From NCBI GenBank assembly GCA_945865325.1, contig CAMBFA010000006.1, positions 1-56,043 on the forward strand: a DNA stretch of 56,043 nt, read 5' to 3'. Under the pieces are notes generated by a model. The model searched no databases, had not been told where the DNA came from, and saw only the letters and a program-made list of their open reading frames with translations. This stretch comes from Candidatus Kuenenia stuttgartensis. GTDB taxonomy: Bacteria > Planctomycetota > Planctomycetia > Pirellulales > UBA1268. Below are positions 1 to 8,055 of this stretch, piece by piece; position 1 is the first letter of the stretch; each line of letters opens with the position of its first letter. The translations under genes were made by a program, and so were the position numbers.

Positions 1-800
1 ATGTACATCCCCGCCGCGCCGATCGCCGCCCGTTGCCACTTGCTCGGCAGCATCCAGCTGTCGGAGACATCGCAGTAGAGACACGGAGTGAAGACGAGCA
101 GCATCACCCCCATCTCGTGGCATTCCCCACCGAAATGCTTGCACGACAGACCGTGCCCAAACTCGTGGAGAACCTTCGTGAACCCGAGAGCCAAGGCCAG
201 CCAGATCCAGTTGCCGGAGGCGAAAAACTGTTGGAACTCCGGCAATTTCGCCCTGAAGACATCGAAGTTCACCAGCACCAGCAGGAGGGCACTGGAGACG
301 AGCACGGCCATACCGACCGCCGCGGGGACGGAGAACAGCCAGCCGAACGCGGGGTCAATCCGATGGAGGATCCGGTCGGGGTCGATCCCCCGGAAGCGCA
401 TCGACATGATGTTGGCAAGCCATCCCATCCACTGCCGCCAGATCCGCTGACGGCGGCGCTCGAAGAGCTGCGGCCCCTGCCCCGGGCGGTCGCCGATGAC
501 GAGGCCGCTGCGGTGGAGTGTGGCCACGAAGCGGGCCAATTCCTCGACGGTGATCCGGCGGGGGGGGAAACGGGCCTCGAACTGCTCCTTGAGCCGCTCC
601 AGGCTCGCCTGGCCATCGAGCATGTCGAGGAGGGCATATTCCTCGGGGCGGAAGCGGAAATAGCCCAGCGAGATCGGGTCTTTCACGACCCACCAGATCT
701 GCCCCTGGTAGGACTGCCTCGTCGCCACGAGGTCACCGCGGCGGCGCAGGCCGACGGGGCGCGTGGTGCTCGATCGGAAGGCGTCCGCGGCGGTCGACAT
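1..800 (-). CDS. PqqD-like domain / site-2 protease (M50) membrane protein, 3' end cut by the window
   Basis: Read on the minus strand from the ATG at 800 and still open at position 1, so the C-terminus is missing. Residues about 20-100 look like a PqqD-type winged-helix domain, with the ISLGYFRFRPEEY stretch and the LLDMLDG turn. A membrane segment follows near residues 150-172. The zinc-protease motif HEFGH lies at 212-216, followed by CKHFGGECHEMG, as in M50 site-2 proteases that occur with HlyD adaptors. Two HlyD-type genes lie directly upstream, so it is probably the inner-membrane partner of an export or peptide-maturation complex. The substrate is unknown. The domain call is firm; the role is inferred. 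Confidence 0.85.
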   Translation of the reverse strand, partial: MSTAADAFRSSTTRPVGLRRRGDLVATRQSYQGQIWWVVKDPISLGYFRFRPEEYALLDMLDGQASLERLKEQFEARFPPRRITVEELARFVATLHRSGLVIGDRPGQGPQLFERRRQRIWRQWMGWLANIMSMRFRGIDPDRILHRIDPAFGWLFSVPAAVGMAVLVSSALLLVLVNFDVFRAKLPEFQQFFASGNWIWLALALGFTKVLHEFGHGLSCKHFGGECHEMGVMLLVFTPCLYCDVSDSWMLPSKWQRAAIGAAGMY

Positions 801-824
801 CGGGTGGGGGCTTTCCGCGAAAGG

Positions 825-1775
825 CTACCGCGTGACGGGGGCTAAGGGCGCCTGGCTGGAATGGATCGTCATCGTGGCCGATTGGCCGGCCCGGAGGAGC
901 CACTGGGTCGAATCGACGATCCGCCGATTCTCGACCTCCGCCCAAACGCGGTAGTCGCCTCCGGAATCGACCAGCGGGCTGGTGAACACGATCCGCCCCG
1001 GGAACGACTCCGTCCGGTTGTCGGCGAACACGACGTCAACGGTCACCGGCCGGTCTCTCACGGTTTCCGGGTTCCAGCGGGAGGAGTCGACGTAGCCCTC
1101 GACGCGGAGCCGGTCGGTCTGGACGACGCGGGCCAGCGGATCGCCCGGCTGCATCCATTCCCCCTGGTGCGGAAAGACCTGAACGACAGTGCCCTCGAGG
1201 GGAGCGGTGATCGTGCGCCGCTCGATGGCCTTCTCGGCAGCCTCGACCTCCACCGCCTTTGAATCGGAGGCCAGTGCGGTCATCCTCCGCTCGAGCTCGG
1301 CCTGTTCGATCTGCAGTTCGGCCTTCCGCTCGTTGAGTTCGAGGCGGTCGAGCTCGACGAGGGTGACACTCCCCTGGAGCTTGTCGGCAGCCAGCTGCGC
1401 CTTCTCGTACTCGGCGGCTGCCACGAGCTCCGAAGCCACCGCGAAGCGGACATCGACGTCGCTGCTGGCCTTCGCGACCGCTTGATCGTGTTCGGCCTTG
1501 GCTTTGCGGCGCTCGAACTGCGGCTGGCTGTCGTCGATCTTGGCGATCGCCTCGCCGGCCTTGATCGAATCCCCCTCGCGGACAAGGAGATCGATGAGCA
1601 CCCCCCCTTCCCTGGCCGGCACCTTCGCCTCCTTCAGAACCGACACGAGGCAGTGCTCCAGCACCGGCTCAGCGGCACTCCGCGCGGAGGCTGACGGGGC
1701 CGCGGGGGGGGCCGCGGGGAGCGCGAGGGCCGCGACGGTGACGGTGAACAGGGCGATAACGGGGGAAAAACGCAC
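825..1775 (-). CDS. HlyD-family periplasmic adaptor protein
   Basis: I chose the GTG at 1775 because GGAGG lies 5 nt upstream and a clean signal peptide follows (VRFSPVIALFTVTVAALALP). An ATG at 1844 in the same frame would overlap the upstream gene and add an implausible arginine-rich leader. The protein (316 aa) has a lipoyl/barrel-sandwich half (GGVLIDLLVREGDSIKAGE), an alpha-helical hairpin rich in Glu, Ala and Lys, the second lipoyl half (ITAPLEGTVVQVFPHQGEW) and a beta-barrel end. This is the normal order for a membrane-fusion protein bridging an inner-membrane exporter to the envelope. It sits 24 nt before the M50 protease gene and probably shares its transcript. Confidence 0.85.
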   Translation of the reverse strand: MRFSPVIALFTVTVAALALPAAPPAAPSASARSAAEPVLEHCLVSVLKEAKVPAREGGVLIDLLVREGDSIKAGEAIAKIDDSQPQFERRKAKAEHDQAVAKASSDVDVRFAVASELVAAAEYEKAQLAADKLQGSVTLVELDRLELNERKAELQIEQAELERRMTALASDSKAVEVEAAEKAIERRTITAPLEGTVVQVFPHQGEWMQPGDPLARVVQTDRLRVEGYVDSSRWNPETVRDRPVTVDVVFADNRTESFPGRIVFTSPLVDSGGDYRVWAEVENRRIVDSTQWLLRAGQSATMTIHSSQAPLAPVTR

Positions 1776-1837
1776 GATGACCTCCGGGAGTCGGCCGGCC
1801 CCACGGGGGGCGCGGGGGGCGATGCTGTGCGGTGATG

Positions 1838-3931
1838 TCACCACAGACGGAACAGAATCTGGGATTGGATGAAGGCGAGCACGTCGTGGAACCAGACATA
1901 CCCCAGCGCACGTTTGCCGCAGTTGATCCGCGCCGTCACGGTGGCCCCGGCGCCGAGCTCCTCGCGCTCGTGGTTCGAAGGATCGATCGTGATCCGCACC
2001 ATCACGGTGTTGCCCGCCTCGCCGCGGACCTCGGCCTGTTCGTGGATCTCCTTGACGGAGCCGTAGTGCCGGTTGCCGGGGTCGGTGGCGAGGACGTAAT
2101 CGACTTTCAGCTCCCGCGCCTCCTGGCGGGCTTGGGCCGCCGCCCGGTTGACGTGGCCGAGGCGGTCATCGGGCATGTGAACCTCGAGCTCCCACGGGCC
2201 GGTCTTGTCGGCGACCGTGAGCAATACCTGCCCCTTCTCGACCGGTCGCAGCAGGAGCCGGTCGCGGACCTGCCAGGTGACGATCACGCCGTCGATCGGG
2301 CTGCGGACCTCAAGGGACTGCTTCTTGGTGAGGAATAATTTCCGTTGCTCCTCGAGGCTCTCGATCTCGCGCCGCAGCTGGGCGACGCGGCCCGACATCC
2401 GCGTCCGTTCATCGGCGGAGATTTTGTTGTCCTCGAGGAGGGCCCGCTGCGTGGAGACAAGTTGCTCCTCGCTCGATGCCTTGCGGCCGAGGACGTCGGT
2501 CAGGGCCACCTCGAGATCGGTGTTGCGGAGCGTCGCGAGCAACTGCCCCTCCTTCACGTCGATCCCGTGGGCCACGCCGTCGGCGATCGACTCGATCACG
2601 CCGTCGATCCCTGAGAAAACGTCGCGGCGATGGACCGGCTCGAGCGTGCCCTTCCCCTCGAGCCGCAAATCGGCGGGGATCAGCACGAGGGCGGCCAAGC
2701 CCGTCAGCGCCGCCACCACCGCCGTCAGCGTCCGCGGGAGGTTGCGGGCGGTCGTCAGGACGCGTGACTTGCCGAGGAGATCGAGGATGCCGTAGAGCGG
2801 CAGGCTGGTGTGATCCAGCGCGTTGGCCAGGGCCACCCGTCCGTGGTCCGAGACGAGGTCGACTCTGGCGCGCTTCCCGCCGTCGAACGACGACGAGGAA
2901 AACCACTCGGCCACGAGCACGCCGACCGGTTCGTGATCCTCCTTGCCGTCGGAGTTCGATTCGGCTCGGGCGACCGCCACCGCGTCCACCCCCCCGGGCC
3001 TGACGACCGGCGTCGGCTTTGGCCGCTCCAGGGGGATCACCGCCAGGGCCGTGGCGTGCGATTCGTCGATGAAATGCTCGAGCTCCTCCTCGATCTGCGG
3101 CGGGAGCTCACGCCCGGGATCGGGATGCCAGAGCGGATCGCGAGCGCGGGCGACGACGCGGGCGAGGGCCTCGATCGCCTGGACCGCCGTGGCCCGGCGC
3201 TCCACCGATTCCTGGCCGCTGACGGCCTCGAGTCGGAGGCGTCGGCGACGGCGGACGAGGACACTCACGCGGTCGCAGCCGATGATCCTCCGGGCCTCAT
3301 TGGCGAGCACGAACGCCGTCGCGATCGGGTCGAGCGATTCGTGGACCGCCCGGCTGAAGCGGTCGACCTGCGTGAGCGTGGTCTGCTGGGCGTCGATCGA
3401 CTTCGACTGGCGGCGGGCGAGGTAGCTGCCCGCCACCGTCGCCACTTGGGCGAGGAAGGTGAGGAATCCCTGCTCGACTTCAGGGGGGTGGGGCTGGTGG
3501 AAAACCTCGAGGAGCCCGGACCGCTGTCCGTTGCGATCGATCGGGGCAGCGACGAGAAGGAGATCGGTCGGGTTGCCCGCCACCGGTTTTCCGTCGGGGC
3601 CGGCCAGCTCGGCCCGGGCGGGGATCAGCATCCCTTCGGTGCCGGCGAGGAGCGATTCGATGAGTCGGCCATGCGCCTCCTGCGTCTCCGGGGAGTTTGT
3701 CAACCCGGTCGCTTGGACCCCGGCGTGGCAGACCGGCTCGCACCGCCCCCCTTCCCCGACGATCCACACCAACCCGGCCACGGCCCCCATCGCCTCGAGG
3801 ACTCGATCGAGGAGTCCGCGGAAGAAATCGGCCTCGGCGAGATCAGACCGGCCGAGTTGGTCGATCTCCGCCACGATCGCGCGGATCTGCTGGCGGGCCT
3901 CGTCGACGGTGCGGGGATCAACGGTGCTCAT
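1838..3931 (-). CDS. GAF-GAF-HlyD fusion membrane protein
   Basis: A 697-aa protein starting at MSTVDP; an in-frame ATG further upstream at 4078 adds low-complexity sequence and was rejected. Residues about 20-190 and 210-400 look like two GAF-type sensory domains. A membrane segment near residue 430 (LTAVVAALTGLAALVLIP) is followed by a HlyD module: a lipoyl half (DVFSGIDGVIESIADGV), a coiled-coil hairpin, a second lipoyl half (EVRSPIDGVIVTWQVRDR) and a barrel. GAF domains joined to an adaptor suggest that export is gated by a cytoplasmic signal, which is inference. It stops 62 nt before the simple HlyD gene, and with the PqqD-M50 gene forms a three-gene module. Confidence 0.85.
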   Translation of the reverse strand: MSTVDPRTVDEARQQIRAIVAEIDQLGRSDLAEADFFRGLLDRVLEAMGAVAGLVWIVGEGGRCEPVCHAGVQATGLTNSPETQEAHGRLIESLLAGTEGMLIPARAELAGPDGKPVAGNPTDLLLVAAPIDRNGQRSGLLEVFHQPHPPEVEQGFLTFLAQVATVAGSYLARRQSKSIDAQQTTLTQVDRFSRAVHESLDPIATAFVLANEARRIIGCDRVSVLVRRRRRLRLEAVSGQESVERRATAVQAIEALARVVARARDPLWHPDPGRELPPQIEEELEHFIDESHATALAVIPLERPKPTPVVRPGGVDAVAVARAESNSDGKEDHEPVGVLVAEWFSSSSFDGGKRARVDLVSDHGRVALANALDHTSLPLYGILDLLGKSRVLTTARNLPRTLTAVVAALTGLAALVLIPADLRLEGKGTLEPVHRRDVFSGIDGVIESIADGVAHGIDVKEGQLLATLRNTDLEVALTDVLGRKASSEEQLVSTQRALLEDNKISADERTRMSGRVAQLRREIESLEEQRKLFLTKKQSLEVRSPIDGVIVTWQVRDRLLLRPVEKGQVLLTVADKTGPWELEVHMPDDRLGHVNRAAAQARQEARELKVDYVLATDPGNRHYGSVKEIHEQAEVRGEAGNTVMVRITIDPSNHEREELGAGATVTARINCGKRALGYVWFHDVLAFIQSQILFRLW

Positions 3932-4001
3932 TGGGCCCTGAACCGGAAAGTGGCAGGCTGGGGATACAGTGAACCGCCGCTGGGGGCGGCGGCTGTCCGC
4001 G

Positions 4002-4026
4002 GAAAAAGTCACGGAGGACTTTTCCC
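4002..4026 (-). terminator. Candidate intrinsic terminator after the DUF3467 gene
   Basis: Imperfect inverted repeat GGAAAAAGTC / GACTTTTCC with the loop ACGGAG, in the gap between the DUF3467 stop and the GAF-HlyD start. On the minus strand its 3' arm is T-rich, so it could end the DUF3467 transcript. Three similar hairpins occur elsewhere in the window at gene ends. Seen by eye only; no folding energy was computed. Confidence 0.4.
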
Positions 4027-4193
4027 ATCGACCCTCGCGGTGAACATCGCCGGCGGAGTGTCCGCCGACGATGCCCACCGGGTGGTGGTTGTCATACGTG
4101 CCAAACCTGCCCCGGGGTCGCCGGATGGGATCGGCTGGAGGCCGGGCTGGCGACGGCGCCGCGCGTCACTTGGCCATCCCCGATCTTGCCTGG

Positions 4194-4520
4194 TCAGGCC
4201 TTGGCAGCCTGCTGGTGGATCACGCGCCGCTGGACATCGGTCTCGAGGAGTCCAAAAGCCTGCTCGTGACGGGCCACCGCCATCTGGAGAGCGTAAGCAA
4301 GACGCTTGGCGGTGAAGAAATTGACGATGATCCGCTGCGTCAGTTGGATCGTCTCGGGGGACGTCCCGGCCACCTGCTTGTTGAGACCGAAGTCGACGAT
4401 CAACTCCTCCGGCGTGCCGGTCACGCGGCAGAAGTTCGCGTACGTGGCGAGGATATGGGATTCGTCGACGGGCACCTGCATCGGTTCCTGGGCGGGGCGC
4501 TGGGCGGACGACTCGGACAT
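4194..4520 (-). CDS. DUF3467 family protein
   Basis: A 108-aa soluble protein with AGGAG just upstream of the start. The core YANFCRVTGTPEELIVDFGL, followed by a helix ending in ALQMAVARHEQAFG, is the DUF3467 pattern. The family has no established biochemical role that I know of. It precedes the GAF-HlyD gene by about 260 nt, with a hairpin between them, so co-transcription is uncertain. Confidence 0.85.
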   Translation of the reverse strand: MSESSAQRPAQEPMQVPVDESHILATYANFCRVTGTPEELIVDFGLNKQVAGTSPETIQLTQRIIVNFFTAKRLAYALQMAVARHEQAFGLLETDVQRRVIHQQAAKA

Positions 4521-4604
4521 GACTGGCTCCTGAGATGGGGCTGGAAGAACCGGTGAAGGACCGTGGATCCGGCCAACGGCCAGTCTTCCCGGAAGCGGCC
4601 CAGT

Positions 4605-5585
4605 CTATCCCCCCCGTTCCTCCGGAGCCAATCGCCCGCCGCCCGCCGCCGGCCAACCGTGCCGAGCGAGCCAGTCCGGCGAGACGAACCGGCGGAACAG
4701 GGCCGCCAACGCCCGGCGGGCGTCCCCCTGCCACGGTCCGTCGAACGGAGCGTCGGAGGGATGGAAGCCGTCGAAGTGGAGGCGGCAGGGCCAGCCGCGG
4801 CTGATGGCGATGGCATCGAATCGCTCGGCGACGCGCAGTGTCCATGCGGCGCCGAGCGTCTCCCGGAAAGCGAGGAATACCGGCCCGAGGGCTGCCGCGA
4901 ACGTCCCCTCCGCGGCCGGCGACGGCGGCGTCCGCCGGCTGCGCGCCAGGGCCAGGAGCCCGCCGGCGGCGGCCAGGCAGGCGCCGATCGCGTCGACGAA
5001 TGCTGCCCCGGGGGCGCCGCTGGAACCGGTTGGTGGGAAGGCCGGTTCACTGTCGACCAGCGGCAGGAATCCACGGACCACCACCAACTGCCCGAGGGTG
5101 ACGAGCGTCGCGGCGGCGCCGTGACGGGTGGCGACGAAGTTCATCCAGCCGACGAGCGCGAGGATGACGAGGAAGCAGCGGCCGAGGAGATGGGCAGCGG
5201 GAACGCTGTCTGGTCGCACCAGCGCCGTGGAGAGCGCCGGCAGGAGGAGGATCACCGCCAGCGCCGCGACGATCAGCTGCCAAACGCCATGCTGCGGGCG
5301 TTTGGCACCGAGGAGCGACATCGCCGGACAGAGCGACAAGCTCGCGGTCACCATCCGCAGGGATGCAGCGGCGGCGGGTTGGGAGACGATTCCAGAGGCT
5401 CGGGCCGCCGAGTCGAGCAGCAGCGCGAGACAGGCGACGATGGCCCACAGGGTCGCCGCCACGGCCGTCGAGCCGCGCGTGGCGAAGGCGGCGCGGATGG
5501 CCGCACCCGCGGTCAGCAGTGCCGCCAGGGAGGCGATCGCCCAGCAGGCCGCGGCGGGATCAAAGGCGCGAGGATCGGAGGCCAT
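4605..5585 (-). CDS. Polytopic membrane protein of unknown function
   Basis: A 326-aa protein starting at MASDPRAFDP; the frame stays open upstream, but that part is proline- and arginine-rich. It has about seven hydrophobic segments (for example WAIASLAALLTAGAAIRAAF and WQLIVAALAVILLLPALSTA) and a soluble C-terminal tail of about 80 residues with the stretch HFDGFHPSDAPFDGPW. I recognise no family. It lies alone, with the opposite-strand secreted protein 296 nt upstream. That gap holds no gene I can recognise. Confidence 0.6.
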   Translation of the reverse strand: MASDPRAFDPAAACWAIASLAALLTAGAAIRAAFATRGSTAVAATLWAIVACLALLLDSAARASGIVSQPAAAASLRMVTASLSLCPAMSLLGAKRPQHGVWQLIVAALAVILLLPALSTALVRPDSVPAAHLLGRCFLVILALVGWMNFVATRHGAAATLVTLGQLVVVRGFLPLVDSEPAFPPTGSSGAPGAAFVDAIGACLAAAGGLLALARSRRTPPSPAAEGTFAAALGPVFLAFRETLGAAWTLRVAERFDAIAISRGWPCRLHFDGFHPSDAPFDGPWQGDARRALAALFRRFVSPDWLARHGWPAAGGGRLAPEERGG

Positions 5586-5881
5586 GGCCACAATCCTACC
5601 CCGGTTCGGCGGCCGCGCCCGGGCGTGGGCGCGGGGCGGAAGCGGACGTGCTCTCCGCCGGGGTGGCCGTACCTGCCCGAGCATCGCCTCCGGGTGAGGG
5701 GCCACGGCAAACGAAGGTCGGGTGCTGACGGTCCTGACGGTCGTGTCGGTGGCGACCGACCGCGGGAGGAATCGCTGAGTGACGCCGCGGATCGAGCCGA
5801 AGAACCCTGTGGTGGGGGGGGATGGCCGTCGGCGGGACGGCGGCCCGCCGTGCCGGAGAGCCATCGGCAGGGAGGCCGATC

Positions 5882-6490
5882 ATGACTTGCACCCCGTGGC
5901 GGTGGCCCCGTGTCGCGCGTTGGTCGACGGGAACGATGTTGCTGTCGATGTTGATGGTGCTGCCGGCACGCGCCATCGAGATGTTCACCAACTTCGGCGA
6001 CGGCAGCCGGATCGGGTTGCCGAGCCTCGAGGTGCCGGTTCAGGCCTATCCCGGCATTCCTCTGCGGAGCGATCGGCTTCGGGCACGGGCCAGGGCCCAG
6101 CAACTCCGCAAGGCGGCGGCGAGCCAAGGAGGCGCTGCGCCCGCCGGCGACGGTCTGCCGGGCATCCCCGGTGGGGGCATCACCGTCAGGCCAATGGTGC
6201 CGCAGCCAAAACCCTCCGCTGCCATCACACCGGTGACACGCTCGCCAGCAGGATTCCCGCCGCCGCCCACCCCCGCGGCCGTCCCCGGGCAGCCGGTTCC
6301 GCCCCCGAGCACGAACTGGTCGAATCTCGTGCCAGGGTCGCGCCCCGCGACCGAGCCAGTGGCTCCGCCCCAACCATCAACAGATCCCGGGCGGAGCCAG
6401 ACGCTCCCCGGATTCAACGCCCCGGTGTTTCCGGGTGCCAGCGCCAACGGGCCGGCACCGCGCCCGCCCGCACCCGGCCAGTCGCGCTGA
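5882..6490 (+). CDS. Small secreted proline-rich protein
   Basis: A 202-aa protein. GGGAGG lies 6 nt before the ATG at 5882, which favours this start over one 60 nt upstream. The N-terminus is an export signal (TGTMLLSMLMVLPARA, cleavage expected after ARA). The mature part is low-complexity and rich in proline, glycine and alanine. No domain is recognisable. It converges with the TPR gene on the other strand, with only 37 nt between stops and no clear terminator. It is probably an envelope or surface protein, but there is no evidence for a specific role. Confidence 0.6.
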   Translation: MTCTPWRWPRVARWSTGTMLLSMLMVLPARAIEMFTNFGDGSRIGLPSLEVPVQAYPGIPLRSDRLRARARAQQLRKAAASQGGAAPAGDGLPGIPGGGITVRPMVPQPKPSAAITPVTRSPAGFPPPPTPAAVPGQPVPPPSTNWSNLVPGSRPATEPVAPPQPSTDPGRSQTLPGFNAPVFPGASANGPAPRPPAPGQSR

Positions 6491-6527
6491 CGACCGGCGG
6501 CACCGGCACGCCGCAGCGGGGAGAGGC

Positions 6528-7946
6528 TCACTCCTTCGGCGAAACCTCGGCCTTTAGCTCGGCTTGGAGGTCCTCCGCGGCCTTCCGGTTGGCGAAGATC
6601 GGGTCGTTGGTCATGAGCTGCTCGAGAAGACGCTGAGCCTGCTCCTTCTCCCCTTTGTCCGAGAGGATCTGGGCAATGTAGTAGGCGCCGTCGGCGGTCA
6701 GGGCGTTGTTTTGCGACACCTGGGCGAGGATCTTCTCGGCGTCAGCCATCCGCCCGAGCTTGTAGAGCACCCACGAGAGTGTCGTCAGCGAGGCGACCTG
6801 CAACTGGGGGTTGTCCTTGACCATCGCGACATTCGTCTCGGCGATTTCCAGGGCGCGCTGGACGTTCTCCTTCTGCGGCAGTTCCGCGAGCACCAGCGCC
6901 AGGGAGTCGGAGGCGACGAAGTTTCGCGGCGACTGCGAGTGGGCCTCTCCGAAGAGCTTCGAAGCCGATTCGAAGTCGCGGGCGACGCGGGCGATCGTGC
7001 CATTGACGATTCGCGCCTCGAGGTTCTTCGGATCGAGATCGAGCGCCTTGTCCCCGTTCTCCCGGGCGGCGACGGTGTCGCCGTGGGCGAGAAACCAGTT
7101 GGCCGCGCCGAGGCGGACCGCGGCATCCTCTGGGGCGGCCTGCACGGCGGCTTCGACGAGCTTCCGGGCCTTGTCGACCTTCTTCCCCTGATCGTAAAGA
7201 CGCGCCAAGAGCATTTCCTTGCGCGGCAGTTTCCCATCGAGATCATGCGCTTCACCGAAGGCCGTGAGCGCCTCATCGGGCTTATCGAGCTGGAAGTAGG
7301 CGCTCCCCAGACGCTGCTTGGCGCTGGCGCTGTCGGGATCGATCTCGACCCACTTTTGGATGTCGGCGAGGGCCGTCTCCCACTGACCGCGGGCCTCGTG
7401 CACCGCGGCCTTGCCGGCGTGGCAGCGGATCTCGAAATCGCGCTTCCGCTTGGCGTTGGAGTCGAACTTCGCGGCCAGCTCCTCGGCCCGGTCGAAGAGC
7501 ACCGCGGCATCGGTGACCATCCGCTCCTGGAAGGCGAGATCGCCAAGCACCAGAAACGGCTCGGGGTCGTCGGGGAACTTGGTAACGGTCTGATCGAGTT
7601 CGGCGCGGGCGGCCGCCACCTGCTTCACGCTCAACCACAGCGTCGCCATCATCACCCCTGGCGGGGGAACCTTGGGGTCATCGGCATGCACGCGCTCGAG
7701 CATCGCCCGGCAGCCGTCGATATCGCGGTCGCGGAACCGGGTGATCGCCCCGTTGACCTCATTGGCGTGCGCGTCGTCGGTCACCGCGCGGCCGATGAGG
7801 GTTTGGACGGTCACCTGGGCCGGGGCCGAAGCGGGCATTCCGACGGCGAGCACGCCCAGCCCGAGCAGCAGGAGGGCACGGGTGGTGCCCGCGGCGACCC
7901 GGCGACAGGCAGAGGGTACGAGGTTGGGGCGGGAGAACAGGAGCAT
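6528..7946 (-). CDS. Secreted tetratricopeptide-repeat protein
   Basis: A 472-aa protein. The start at MLLFSRP follows a GAGG site 8 nt upstream. A long signal peptide (ALLLLGLGVLAVGMPASAPAQ) is followed by about nine TPR-like units, clearest at AEELAAKFDSNAKRK, ALADIQKWVEIDPDSASAK, ALTAFGEAHDL and AEKILAQVSQNN. TPR proteins of this kind are scaffolds in the periplasm. It is divergent from the ABC-2 permease gene with 109 nt between starts, so the two may share a control region. Partner unknown. Confidence 0.8.
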   Translation of the reverse strand: MLLFSRPNLVPSACRRVAAGTTRALLLLGLGVLAVGMPASAPAQVTVQTLIGRAVTDDAHANEVNGAITRFRDRDIDGCRAMLERVHADDPKVPPPGVMMATLWLSVKQVAAARAELDQTVTKFPDDPEPFLVLGDLAFQERMVTDAAVLFDRAEELAAKFDSNAKRKRDFEIRCHAGKAAVHEARGQWETALADIQKWVEIDPDSASAKQRLGSAYFQLDKPDEALTAFGEAHDLDGKLPRKEMLLARLYDQGKKVDKARKLVEAAVQAAPEDAAVRLGAANWFLAHGDTVAARENGDKALDLDPKNLEARIVNGTIARVARDFESASKLFGEAHSQSPRNFVASDSLALVLAELPQKENVQRALEIAETNVAMVKDNPQLQVASLTTLSWVLYKLGRMADAEKILAQVSQNNALTADGAYYIAQILSDKGEKEQAQRLLEQLMTNDPIFANRKAAEDLQAELKAEVSPKE

Positions 7947-8055
7947 GGGGCATCCCTCGGCGGGGGAAAATGGAGAAGGACAGGGTTCCACGGCTGATTT
8001 TGCTACTCTACCCTGCGGAATCGCGGAATGCCACCGTGGCTGGAGGGCTGGGAGA

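Noticed and set aside
2810-4315. Long plus-strand open frame opposite the GAF-HlyD gene
   Set aside because: It mirrors the real gene in GC-rich DNA, gives a low-complexity Arg/Asp/Gly-rich product, and has no domain or start signal.
6564-7997. 477-codon plus-strand frame opposite the TPR gene
   Set aside because: The minus-strand frame has a signal peptide and clear TPRs; the plus frame has no motif and spans the same codons.
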